A DNA stretch of 64,000 nt. Source: a bacterium (GTDB lineage Bacteria; Patescibacteria; JAEDAM01; Absconditabacterales; Absconditicoccaceae). The translations under genes and the position numbers were made by a program. Shown piece after piece: positions 41,386-51,826 of this stretch. The notes beneath the pieces are model-generated. The model saw nothing but the letters and a program-made list of their open reading frames with translations, ran no database searches and was not told the DNA's origin. The DNA is taken from positions 13,134 through 77,133 of the forward strand of contig JAFRZH010000031.1 of NCBI GenBank assembly GCA_017442645.1, given 5' to 3'. Position 1 is the stretch's first letter. Each line of letters opens with the position of its first letter.

Positions 41386-42498
41386 TTATCCTCCAGTACT
41401 TGCTAGATACTGAACAAATCTGATAATTGCATAAGCACTCATGACGAGTACAAATCCAATAACTGCATATTTCATTCCATTCTTTGCTTCTGATGGGTCT
41501 TTTCCGTTAGCTCATGCCATTACAAATTTAAATCAAGCTCGAAGAAACGATATCGTGAGAATTGTTCCTATGAAAAAAGTTGCAGCACTGATGGTGTCTT
41601 GAAAAAATCCTAAAACAGAAGTCCTTGTTTCTGTAGCACTATTAGCTCTAATTCCAAGGGTTTTGTAGACATCAAGACTACATCATCCATGAACGAGGCA
41701 ATCTGCATTCATTCCAATTCAAACTCCTTGTCCTGCTCTTGCGTATGAAGAACATTTTGCACTTCCACAAGGAATTATTTTTGATTCTAATGCACATGAC
41801 CAAGTACATTGATTGGTAGCATCATCGACTTTTTCTCCTGTTGATGTATATCATTCTCAACATGATTTAAATGTTACTCCACAAATTCAACATGATTGAT
41901 CTTCTGGATGATATCAACAAAAACAGTCTTTATTTTCATCTATGGTAACAGATTCAGTACATTGAAAAGTTTGGATTCATGCTACAGGAGCAGTAAGTTG
42001 TGGAGTTGGTAAATCGCTTTGTTTTCCTTCATCCTTTTTTGGTTGACAACAAGAATAATTTTCTGTTTTTTCATAATTATCTTGACATCAATTTTTATAT
42101 TCTCTTCGAGCTGCAGTAATCTGTGAACACCGATCATCAGCAAAAAACGCATCTAATGTCTGATTTCCTAATTTTCAATCCATTTCCTTTAAATTTAATC
42201 CAAGCATATCTTGTAAATTTTTAATTCATTGAGTGCTTGTAAAATCGTAACTTTCCCCTTTTCGAGTATCTTGCACGTACCCATCAAATCAAGCTTTCTT
42301 TATATTAAAAGTTTCTTGAGAAATGTTCTTTTCTTTCATGTATAACTGAAGTCAATTTGTTGTATTACAGAACCATTGTGTTGAACTAGTTCGTGTTGTA
42401 CAGTTTTTACTATCGTTAGAATATTGATCAGCTCCAAACGTTACACTTCAAAACAAAACTCCGAGGATCATTCAGACTCATAAAATTTTTTTTATCAT
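41386..42498 (-). CDS. Secreted Cys-rich protein with VirB2-like C-terminal two-helix domain, 370 aa
   Basis: Signal peptide MIKKILGVGMILGVLFGSVT. Residues 85-115 look like a peptidoglycan-binding repeat (IKNLQDMLGLNLKEMDGKLG, QTLDAFF). A Cys-rich middle (about 15 cysteines in 150 residues, such as CFCGYHPEDQSCGICG) follows. The last 90 residues match VirB2/TrbC-like pilins: FFQDTISAATFFIGTILTIS, then the polar GANGKDPSEAKNG loop and a second helix ending FVQYLASTGG. Similar proteins form conjugative or T4SS-related pili. It is last in a reverse operon with two large membrane proteins. Several Cys-flanking glycines are TGA. Stop TAA. Confidence 0.75.
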
Positions 42499-42520
42499 TC
42501 TTGTTTCTAGAAATATAAAA

Positions 42521-43996
42521 TTACATGGTACAAATATTTGCGTCACTTAGCATTCTGAAAACTTCAAAGAGTTTGATGGTCTTTTGATAATTAGAGAGTC
42601 CTTCATATTCTGTATCCATCTTTTGTAAAACTCCTTTTAATTCTTCAAAATTATTTACAATATCACTGGTTGTGTTTGTTGAATTCCCGATTTGGATAAT
42701 CAAGTTATCGATTTTTTCAATTGCCATTGGAATATCTAAACTTACTTCTTCTCATTTAAAACAGATTTTTCAGAGTTTTTGTGCAATTTCTCATATTTCT
42801 TCGGAAGTGATTGTTTTTCCGTATGCGTTAAAGCTTATTTGTCCTTTAAACGTTGTTTCGTTATTGACAAAAGAGTCGTTATTTTGTTTCTCGAAATTAA
42901 AATTTGTTACTGAAATGATAGGTGGTAGGTTCTTTAAAAAGTTTTTTAAATCTGAAAGCTTATTGTCTCTTCCTTGCATTCCGATGGTATATGCTATTTG
43001 AGGAATATTTCTGTATTTCTCTCTAAATGAATAAAAACATTCTTTTTCTTGTCTAGTTTCGTCGCAGAAAATACTTTTTTTGATTGCTTCGTTGATAATA
43101 TCATTATCTATCAAAATGTTTTCTGTATCGAATTTTGCCCATTGATAGAGATGATATCCAATAATAGTGATTTCATTGGTATCTCTAGGGAAAATATATT
43201 CATATTGTTCTCTGAGTTGAGCAATTCCTTCTTGTTTATATTCTTGAATCGTATTGAGAAGGTAGAAGAAAAACTCATTTAAAAGTGAGATATTTCTATT
43301 ATTGGAAGTTGTAGAAAGTTTATCTACAAGGAGAAGAAATGCTCTTTTATTTGGTGCAATAAAATCGATATTGATAGGAATATAAAAGAAATCTCCTTCT
43401 ATTTCTGTAATATCCCCTATTTGTATGGAACTTATTTCATTTGAATCAATATTATCTCCAATATTTTTAATAAAATCAGACCAATATTGAATGAGAGGAA
43501 TATCTTGAAATTGATCGATATTAAGAAAATTTTGACCAATTAAAGTGACATCAATATCTTTTGTAAATTGATTTTTCCAAATATTTAGTGTTGGAAAATA
43601 AAAGAGTTCAAGTAACGATTGATAATATGAATTTTGTCTGTCTTTGATAGCATTGTATTTTTCAAGAAGTTCTGATACACTTGTATCTACTTCCAAAAGA
43701 TCACTAATAGTTGAAACAGAACTTTGATAATTTTCAAATTTATTTCTATCGTAATTAACATTATAACTTTGAAGATTATTGAGTTGGGGATATTGTTCAT
43801 TGATGCTATTGATATTTTTATAGACATAAAAAATGTATATTCCCAATCATAATGTAATCAAAATCGCTAAGGTAGTCCAAATTACTGCTTGTTGAGATAT
43901 GATTTTGAAAACCATACTTCATTTATCTTTTTCATTATCTTTTTTATCTTTCCCCTTATTAAAGAATCAAAGAATTTTATCTCAAAGTCCAGCCAT
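42521..43996 (-). CDS. PilO/PilN-like membrane protein, 491 aa
   Basis: Short basic cytoplasmic start (MAGLGDKILGFFNKGKDKKD), one membrane helix at about 38-58 (ISQQAVIWTTLAILITLGLG is its first part), then a coiled coil and a large soluble periplasmic or extracellular region with little sequence identity to known families. The layout of short tail, one helix, coiled coil, ferredoxin-like domain is that of PilN/PilO pilus alignment proteins; the assignment is by architecture only. Two TGA glycines near the C terminus restore a frame that otherwise breaks (ITSEEIGEIAQKLGKICFKG). It overlaps neither neighbour; 22 bases to the VirB2-like gene and 37 to the next. Confidence 0.7.
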
Positions 43997-44033
43997 TTTA
44001 TTGCTATTTATAAAAAGTAAAATTTTGTATATA

Positions 44034-45797
44034 TTATTCTTCAATTAAATCTTCATCTTCTTGTTCAATATTTTCTTCTTCAAGCTCTTCGTAGTTTTCT
44101 TCAGTATTTTCAAAGGTATCATCTTCTCGTTCTTCAATTAATTCTTCATCAGAGATATTGTCTTTATCTTCATCAGTATCTCAAGATCAATGTTCTTCAG
44201 AAAAATCTTCATTATCTTCTTCTCGTTCTTCAGGTATTTCGTTTTCCTCTTCAAATTCTGTTTCTCCTTCTTCATTTTCATCTCATTCAGATTTTTCTTC
44301 TTCATTATTATTTTCTTCAGTCTCTTCAATCTCTTCAAATTCTTCGCTATTTTCCTCTTCTTCCGTATTTTCATCTTCAAATTCTTCTTCTCATTCTTCT
44401 TCTCATTCAATCTCTTCTTCAAGATAAGTCTCTTCTAAAAGTTGTTGTAGAGCTTCCTCTTTACTTTTCTGAATTGTTTCTTTTAATTGATTAATAAATT
44501 CATCATTAACGTAATCAAATATTTCTCTTTCAGATGATTTTTGTACAGGGAGTGAAAATTCTTTTTGCGAAGTTTTTACTATATAACTAGTTGATCAATC
44601 GGTAATCGTTCTCGTATCTACAGTGATACTTTTTGCATCAATATCTGCTCATAGTACGAAGACGGATTGTTTTAATCCATTAATGATGTTTGTAAGAATG
44701 TAGATATTTGGATTTTTGATTCCTTGTTTAACTAATCATTTTTCATCTTCTTTTGTTAAATTTACCTCTACACTAAAATCGATAACTTCTCTAATGGGAT
44801 CGAAAGTATGAAAAATGATAGAAAAATTGGGGATATCTGTTTGTTCCAAAATAGAATCGAGGTAACTCATAATCTTTTTAAATGCAACAATATTGGTTTC
44901 TTCGTCTTTTAAAATGTCTTTATAATAAATATCTAAATCTCCAATGGTGTTACATTCACTACTTGTTTCGTAAGGATTGAAATAACACATGTAAACATAA
45001 GAAAAGAAATCTGATTCTCCTCTAGCGGTTACTTTATTTAAGAGCGTAATAATGTCTTCTTTTGTGAGACCTGTTTTATCGCTTAAAAGATTTAGAATAG
45101 AATCTAGATAAACAAAAACTTTACTTGCAGTATTAAATTTTATGATTTCTAATGATGATAGTGCCCTTTGAAGGTCTGTTGTTCCCTTTTCTCCGAGAAT
45201 ATCTCTAATTTCTTGTGGGAGAAAATAGTTCTTTACGATTGTACTATTAATTTCTTCTAGAGCATCGATTTTTATATTAGTATTGGAAATAATAGAACTT
45301 AGTGCTGGTTCTATAATATTCTTTTTATCGGTATAAGATAATTCTGTTGCATTAATAATTCTTGTGAAATTTGCTTCATTTTCTTGGGTTACAAGAGGGA
45401 GATTTTTATAAGTTTGATGATTTAATGCAGGAATATAGGTTGCAAGAAAATTAGTAAATTTATTGTAATTATCAAAAAAAACTTTGTATTGAGTGTTTGG
45501 TTTTGGTTTACTAATTTCGGTTTGATAAAAATTAAACGCAAAAAAAATTGCTCAAATGAGGAGGTCAATAATTACAATAATGGAAGAAATAACAAAAAGC
45601 CTAATTTTATGACTGATAGTTTTTGCTTCTTTTTCTTGAGGATCTTCTTCAAGTGAAATATTTCCATTGTCTATTGAAGAATTATTCACGTCTAGAGTTC
45701 CCCCTCAAGAATTTCAAAAGTTTAATCCTCATCCAGAACTATTATTGGAATCTCCTAAAGAATCTAGTGAAAAATTTAGGTTATTAGCTTCTGCCAT
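44034..45797 (-). CDS. Single-helix membrane protein with 120-residue acidic tail, 587 aa
   Basis: Not recognised by sequence. A Ser/Asn/Gly-rich cytoplasmic lead (MAEANNLNFSLDSLGDSNNS) precedes one helix (IRLFVISSIIVIIDLLIGAI, about 67-95). A folded region of about 370 residues follows. The last 120 residues are almost only Glu, Asp, Asn and Ser (EEEIEGEEEGEEEFEDENTE and on), highly unusual in length. Together with the PilO-like and VirB2-like genes downstream on the same strand it suggests one envelope machine in which the acidic tail could bind calcium or a positively charged partner. Gly codons are mostly TGA in the tail. Stop TAA. First gene of the operon. Confidence 0.7.
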
Positions 45798-45998
45798 GTG
45801 CTCAATATAAAATAAAGAATAATCTTCTTTATTATATTCACGATTTCTTTAAAAAGCAAAAATTGAAACAAAGAATAATTTTTTTCAAAATAAATATTCA
45901 AAAATCCAAATTTCAATTTTTTCTTCGAGCAAAAATATTGCAAAAAAGAAAAATTTTCGTATACAAGAAAAATAAAACTTTTATCTTATTGATGATAG

Positions 45999-47972
45999 AT
46001 GAAAAAATCGTTATTTAAAATTATCTTTTGATTACTTTGTATTATCGTGATTATCTATTTTACTCAAAATAAATTGGAAAATAAAACGGTGAAGCCGATA
46101 GAAAATATTACTGAAGAACAAGAAATTTCTCTTAGTGATTGGATTGAAAAATATCAAACGAGTGCATTTTCAAAAATTGAACTTGAAGATGATATCAATT
46201 TAATTGGATATGTTTTCGTGAAAAAGGAAGAAATTCCTTCTTTCTTGAAAGAAAAACAAACGGTAGAAAATTATCAAACGTTTACAACAAAAAAACCTTC
46301 CGATACGAGTATTACCGAGCTTGGAATTAGTTTAACAGGAGATACTGCAGTCAATACGGTTTATCATGAAAAAGGACTTTTAGGAATGCTTTTGGAACAG
46401 TTCGGATCTCTTCTTTTGTTTTTTGTGATTTTCTTTCTTGGTGCGAGATTGCTCATGGGAAGAGGAGGAGGTTGAGTTTGAGGACTGATGAATATTCAAA
46501 TTGGGAAGAAAAGTACCGAGGAGAATAAAAAAACGAAATTTTCTGACATCGCGGGGATGGAAGAAGTGAAAAATGAACTTGAAGAAATTATCGATTATCT
46601 TAAAGATCCAGAAAAATATAAAAAAGTCTGAGCAAGACCTCCAAAAGGAGTGCTTCTTTATGGAGAACCTTGATCTTGAAAGACTTTACTTGCAAGAGCG
46701 GTTGCTGGTGAAGCAAATGTTGCATTCTTTTCTGCTTCAGGTTCTGAATTTATGGAAATGCTCGTTGGAATGGGAGCTGCGAAAGTGAGAACGCTTTTCA
46801 AACAAGCAAAAGATGCTGGGAAAGCAATTATTTTTATCGATGAAATTGATGCGATTGGAAAGAAGAGAGGAAATGGAAATACTTGAGGACATCAAGAACA
46901 AGAACAAACTTTGAATCAAATTCTTACTGAGATGGATGGATTTGAAACCGATACCAATATTATCGTAATTGCTGCAACTAATAGGCCTGATATCCTTGAT
47001 CCTGCGCTTCTTAGAGCAGGAAGATTTGATAGAAAAATTTATGTAACCACTCCAACTGCTGATGAAAGGGAGGCAATTTTTAAGTATTATCTCAAAGAAA
47101 AAAAACTTTCTCCAGAAATCAATCTTTCAAGTTTAATCAAGAGGACAAGTGGTTTGGTAGGTGCGGATATTGAAAATATTGTGAATGAAGCATCGCTTAG
47201 AATTGCAAAAGATAATAGAGAAGTGATTGAACCTCAGGATTTTGAATATGCACTTGAAAAAGTATTGATGGGACCTGAGAAAAAAGTAAAGAAAATCCAA
47301 GAAAAAGAGAAACAAATTACTGCTTATCATGAATTGGGACATGCTCTTTTGGCTCATATTCAAGAGGAGGCTGATCCTGTGGAAAAAATTTCGATTGTTC
47401 GTAGAGGAAGAGCTTTGGGAGTAACTTGGACCACTCCGAAAGAAGATAAATATCATCAAACCAAAAAATACCTCCTTGAAGAAGTGACGGTTCTTCTTGC
47501 GTGAAGAGCTTCTGAAGAAATTTTCTTTGGAAAAGAGGAGATTACGAGTGGAGCTTCCAATGATTTTGAAAGAGCAAATAATATCGTAAGAAGTATGCTC
47601 GTTCAATACGGAATGGACGAAGATCTTGGACTTGCCGTCTATAAAGAAGATCAGGATTATACTCTTTTTAAACCTTATAGCGAAGAAAAAGCAGAGCAAA
47701 TCGATAAAAAGATCAAAGAATACCTTGATAAACAGTACAAAAAAGCAAAAGAAATAATTCTTGACCACAAAGAAAATATTGTGAGAATTGCTGGAATTCT
47801 TATCAGAAAAGAATATCTTTCAGGTGATGATTTTTCTGAAATGATCGATCATCCAGAAACGATTGATGAATTTGAAGAAGCTATGGAACAAAAAGAAAAA
47901 GAGGAGTCAAAAAAAGAGGAAAAAGAAGAAAAATCTGAATCTTCATCTACGGAATCTGAAGAAACGAAGTAA
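45999..47972 (+). CDS. ftsH: ATP-dependent zinc metalloprotease FtsH, 657 aa
   Basis: Membrane-bound AAA+ protease. Two helices bracket a short periplasmic domain (residues 5-20 and 130-150). AAA domain: Walker A GEPGSGKT (222-229), in which both inner glycines are TGA, Walker [13 protein letters not shown], sensor 1 [13 protein letters not shown], arginine finger GRFDRK. The protease domain has HELGH (444-448), a normal HExGH zinc site, with [14 protein letters not shown] [15 protein letters not shown] downstream. The C terminus is an unusual Lys/Glu/Ser-rich tail (about 35 residues). It contains many TGA glycines. No adjacent hflKC. Start ATG at 45999; stop TAA. Confidence 0.96.
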
Positions 47973-47995
47973 CCTAATTTATCTTCACAGAAAAA

Positions 47996-48868
47996 ATGAA
48001 AAAACTGTTAATTCTTGATTATTATACCAATAAAATTATAGAGGTACAAACTGAAGAAAATCTTCCTTGAATTGGAGAAAAAATTGTCTATTCAAGTCTA
48101 GATTCTAAGACTAATACCGAAAAAAAATCTGTGGGAACTTTTATCAAAGAAAATACCGAGGGAAAGGAATATACGGATTTAAAAGGAAATTTTGTAGAGA
48201 TCCTTCAAGGAGAAGAAGCTCAAAGATTTCAAGAAGCTCAAGAAGAAGCTCAGACTTTATTTCCTCTTTTTAAAAGAGAATTTAAACAGTTTTTCCCAAA
48301 TTCTATCCCTGTAACTGCGAGATCTCAAATTTTTTCTGATCAACTTTTCTTTTATTTTTACTCTGAAGAAAGGTTTATTTTTACGGAATTTGTGAAAGAA
48401 CTCAGAAAAAAAATCAATAAAAATATTTTCCTTTTTCAAGTCGGAGCGAGAGATATGATGAGGATTTCTCCCGCAACGGATGGAATGTTTTGTTCGTGAG
48501 ATGTGCCTCTTTGTTGCAAGAGAAATATGATTTTCCAAAATATCGAAATAGAAAACATTATTACTCAAAATATCGAAGGAAGAGATATCGAGAGATTGAA
48601 GGGAAAATGTGGAAAATTAAAATGTTGTTTACTTTATGAGATGAATGTGTATATTGAGGAAGGAAAGAAATACCCTCAAAAAGGATCGAAAATCGAATTA
48701 AAGGGAAATCTTGCTTGTAAAGCTCAAAATTGTGATAATAAAGAAGTTTGTGAAGGAATTATCCTTTCTTACAATATCATGAATCAAGAAATAAAAATAA
48801 AAACAAAGGAATGAATTATTAAAATCCCGCTTGATAAATTCAATCAAGAACAAAATATTACTTCATAA
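47996..48868 (+). CDS. PSP1-domain protein (RicT/YaaT family), 290 aa
   Basis: The C-terminal core shows the PSP1 fold: FVKELRKKINKNIFLFQVGA (about 130), then GMFCSGDVPLCCKRN and the Cys-rich LKGKCGKLKCCLLYEMNVYI (about 200). In RicT (YaaT) of Bacillus these cysteines bind an iron-sulfur cluster and the protein works in RNase Y-dependent RNA processing and competence/biofilm control. The N-terminal 60 residues (MKKLLILDYYTNKIIEVQTE) vary in the family. TGA glycines occur at ENLPGIGEKIV and FCSGDVP. It follows ftsH by 23 bases and is probably in the same transcript as the next TPR gene. Confidence 0.85.
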
Positions 48869-48893
48869 TTATTTACTTTGCTTTCTTCTAAAA

Positions 48894-49874
48894 ATGGAAA
48901 AATATCTTATCTATGTTCGATTATGATTGACAATTATTGTACTTGGAGTGCCATTTTGTCTGCTTTGTGGACGAATTTTCAAAAAAATCAAAAAAATGTG
49001 CAATAAAGCAAAAGATAAAGTCCAAACTCAGCGAATGAAACAAAAATTCAAGAGAAAAAAAGAATTGGTAGATCAGAAAGAGGAAAAAGAAGAAATCGAT
49101 AAAAATTATGAGGAAACAATCAATTCTGAAATCGAGAAAGTAAAAGAAGAAAAATCTGAAGAAAACTCTTGAACTTCTGAAAATGAGGAAACTGCTGCTC
49201 CTTCTGAGCAAAACGAAAAGGGATCTTCAAAATCTTCGACTTCAGAGACTTCATCAGAAGCAAAAGATGCGAAAGAAGCTAAAGAAAATAAAGAACAAGA
49301 ACTCAAACAAAGGAAACAACTTGAAAAAATCATCGTTGAAGCAAATTATCTCAAAAATAGCGGAAAATTTGAAGAATATGAGAAAAAAATCATCGAAGGG
49401 TTAGCAACGGTTGATGCGAATAATCTTGAACTCAATAAAATGCTTGCAGATTTCTATTTTACCAATGGAAATTATCAAAAGGCCTTATCATTACTCAAAA
49501 AAATTACTGAACGAGATCCAAGAGATCACAAATCTATTTGGCAAATTGGAGAAATCTATTTTATCAATGGAGATAATGAAACTGCAGAACTTCTTATCGA
49601 AAAAGCGATCAATCTCAGACCTGATAGTCCAAAATATAATCTCAGTATGGTGGAAATTTACTACAATACCAACAGAATCAATGAAGCCATTGCTTGTATG
49701 GAGAAAATTATCAGGCTTAGACCTACCAATACTAATTATATGTTGACGATTGCAGAGCTTTACGAGGAAGTGAAAGATTTTCAAAATGCGAAGAAATATT
49801 ATTTCAATGTGCTTGAATATGAGCCAACAAATGATAAAGCAAAAAAGAAAATAAAAGAACTCAGTGAAAATTAG
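48894..49874 (+). CDS. Membrane-anchored TPR-repeat protein, 326 aa
   Basis: One N-terminal helix (VRLGLTIIVLGVPFCLLCGR, about 8-27) is followed by a basic stretch, a Ser/Glu/Lys-rich linker (about 95 residues, with repeated KEAKENKEQEL), and four TPR units from about residue 185: NKMLADFYFTNGNYQKALSL, KSIWQIGEIYFINGDNETAE, KYNLSMVEIYYNTNRINEAI, and NYMLTIAELYEEVKDFQNAK. TPR units bind protein partners, so this is likely a scaffold facing the cytoplasm or periplasm. The partner is unknown; the position next to the RicT-like gene suggests envelope or RNA-processing assembly. Stop TAG, followed by a terminator. Confidence 0.85.
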
Positions 49875-49900
49875 AATCTTCTTAGGTTTCAAGAAAATTC

Positions 49901-49925
49901 ATGAAGGAAGTCAGACTTCTTTTTA
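49901..49925 (+). terminator. Compact terminator built from a TCAGA palindrome
   Basis: GGAAGT-CAG-ACTTCT with a three-base loop, then TTTTTAC. Third example of the same design in the window. Confidence 0.65.
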
Positions 49926-49934
49926 CTTTTAAAA

Positions 49935-50846
49935 ATGATTATGCATTATACTTTGGTTGTTTTAGCCGCAGGGATGGGGTCGAGATACCAGGCAGAATGA
50001 GGGAGATTAAAACAAATTGATTATTTTGGACCTCATAATGAGATTTTGCTGGAATATTCGATTTATGATGCAATTCAAGCGGGATTTGATAAAGTGATCT
50101 TTGTGATTAGAAAAGATTTTGAAGAAGAGTTTAAAAATCTGATCAAAAATCTTCCTACCGATAAAATTCAGGTGCAATTTGCTTTTCAAAATGGTGATGA
50201 TTTACCTGACGGATTTATCAAACCGGAAACAAGGCAAAAACCGCGAGGAACGGGACATGCGATGAGAGCTGCGTTGCCATTGATTCAAGAGGAGAATTTT
50301 GCGGTGATTAATGCTGATGATTTTTATGGAAGGGAAAGTTATTTGATTTTAGCGAATTTTCTCAAACATGCACAAAATGAAGGTTGTGTCGTGGGATATC
50401 ATATTTCGCAAGTCCTTTCTCAGAATGGGCCTGTTTCCAGAGGAATTTGTGAAATCGAAGGGGATCATTTGATTCAACTGACTGAAACGAAGAAAATTGC
50501 GAGGCAAGATAATGGAGAAATTCTTTCTTTAGAATCAGGGGTGAAAGTCGATAATGATGCGATTTGTTCGATGAATATGCTTGGTTTTCCCAATGAGATT
50601 ATCCCTTATTTTGAGAAGTATTTCATTGCTTTTTTGCAAGAGAATTTGAACTCGGAGACTCAGGAATTCTATGTTCAGAATGTTTTGATGCAGTGGAGTA
50701 AAGAGACGGGACAAAAGTTGAAACTTCTCAAAACTCCTTCTCAGCGATTTGGGGTAACCTATCAGCAAGATAAGGAAGAAACAAGAAAAAAGATAAAAAG
50801 TCTGATTGAAAGGGGAGTGTATCCTGAGAATTTGTGGGAGTGATAA
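49935..50846 (+). CDS. Sugar-phosphate nucleotidyltransferase, 303 aa
   Basis: Starts (MIMHYTLVVLAAGMGSRYQA) with the nucleotidyltransferase loop LAAGMGSRY-x-GRLKQ (residues 9-28), whose second glycine is TGA. VINADDFYGRESY (about 122) is the D-D metal site. PRGTGHA near residue 95 and FGVTYQQDKEETRKK near the end complete a GT-A-like NTP-transferase. It would make an activated sugar for cell surface glycans; the sugar is not readable. A close paralogue sits 1 kb downstream (51827-52756). The gene ends GAG-TGA-TAA, a UGA glycine right before the stop, and a GC-rich hairpin repeat follows immediately. Confidence 0.85.
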
Positions 50847-50852
50847 TATTGT

Positions 50853-51000
50853 TCCCCTTTGTAAAAGGGGATACGGTCGAAGACCGAGGGGATTTTAAAT
50901 CCTCTGTCCTGCTTCGCAGTCCACCTCCTTTAGATAAAGGAGGACAAAACATCGAGAAGTTTTTCCCTTTGAAAAGTACTGTCACGAAGTGAATGGGAAT
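50853..51000. repeat. GC-rich intergenic hairpin-repeat cluster, first block
   Basis: CCCCTTTGTAAAAGGGG (50855-50870) leads to CGGTCGAAGACCG, then GGGGATTT and a CTCCTTTAGATAAAGGAG palindrome. The block later carries CTGTCACGAAGTGA again. It is a relative of the units at 51388-51672. GC content is visibly higher than the surrounding genes. Confidence 0.75.
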
Positions 51001-51018
51001 TTACATATATTATATTTC

Positions 51019-51468
51019 ATGATATTTCAATATAACGCTTATCTGAAAGAATATTGAAGAGATAATAGAAATCATCAAACAAAAGAAGAATGAAAAATGT
51101 GGCATTTAGTACTAAAACAAGATAAAACTTGATATAGATTCTTAAGACAAAAACCGATTGGAAATTATATACTTGATTTCTATTGTGATAAATTAAAACT
51201 TTGAATCGAAATTGATGATATGAGTCATGATTATAGAGCTGAAGATGATGAAGAAAGAACAAAATATTTAAATAAAATAGGAATAAAAATTATAAGATAT
51301 ACAAATGGTGATATTAATTATCGTTTAGAATGAGTAATATTAGATTTGGAGGGTAAACTTGAAGAAAGAAGATTGGAATTAGAAAAAATCCCCCGCCCTA
51401 ACGGCACCCCCTTTAAAAAGGGGAAAAACATTAATGACTTTTATCTTCAAACAAAAACTATGTGATAG
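51019..51468 (+). CDS. DUF559 endonuclease-fold protein, 149 aa
   Basis: Short nuclease-fold protein of the Vsr-like DUF559 family. The core is RQKPIGNYILDFYCDKLKLG then IEIDDMSHDYRAEDDEERTK and IGIKIIRYTNGDI. The E-x-D pair and a following His correspond to the catalytic acidic/His cluster; the usual GGQH after the E-x-D is DMSH here. Start ATG at 51019. The final 25 or so residues (from about KIPRPNGTP) are encoded inside the hairpin-repeat unit that begins at 51388, so the repeat supplies the C terminus and the stop (ATG-TGA-TAG). DUF559 proteins often travel with mobile elements. Confidence 0.75.
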
Positions 51469-51520
51469 TAAATTTGCCCCTTTGTAAAGGGGCTGTCACG
51501 AAGTGACTGGGGATTTAAAA
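51388..51520. repeat. Hairpin-repeat unit, copy 1
   Basis: Contains CCCCCTTTAAAAAGGGG, a conserved spacer (TTAATGACTTTTATCTTC), CCCCTTTGTAAAGGGG, GTCACGAAGTGAC and GGGGATTT. It overlaps the end of the DUF559 gene. Confidence 0.85.
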
Positions 51521-51535
51521 GCAAAGGAAGAAGAA

Positions 51536-51672
51536 AAATCCCTCAGCTAAAGCAGCATCCCCTTTAAAAAGGGGGAAAACATTAATGACTTTTATCTTCA
51601 AACAAGAACTATGTGATAGTAAATTTTGCCCCTTTGTAAAGGGGCTGTCACGAAGTGACTGGGGATTTAAAA
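51536..51672. repeat. Hairpin-repeat unit, copy 2
   Basis: About 90% identical to copy 1 over 130 bases, offset by about 150, so this is a tandem duplication of the whole unit. Confidence 0.85.
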
Positions 51673-51690
51673 AGAAGAAAATTCTCATAA

Positions 51691-51795
51691 AGAACCTCCC
51701 TTAATCCCTCCTTAATAAGGAGGGAGATCTCAAAAGAGAACTTTCCTTCTCCTTGCTAAGGAGAAGGTGCCCGAAGGGCGGTTGAGGTTCCTTAT
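51691..51795. repeat. Hairpin-repeat unit, divergent copy
   Basis: CCCTCCTTAATAAGGAGGG and CCTTCTCCTTGCTAAGGAGAAGG flank TGCCCGAAGGGCGG. The stem sequences differ from copies 1 and 2, but the closing GAAG loop and architecture are the same. The gap 51469-51826 is occupied by these units and holds no other gene. Confidence 0.75.
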
Positions 51796-51826
51796 CTCAG
51801 ACATTACAAAACAATTTTAACTCTTT

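Noticed and set aside
44158..44427. Serine-rich + strand frame
   Set aside because: It is the complement of the GAA/GAT-rich acidic tail encoded on the other strand.
47133..47768. Long reverse-strand open frame opposite ftsH
   Set aside because: Shadow of ftsH; its frame mirrors ftsH codon structure and has no start signals.
51388..51800. CRISPR array
   Set aside because: Repeats are long, palindromic and variable in the stem, with no regular unique spacers and no cas genes.
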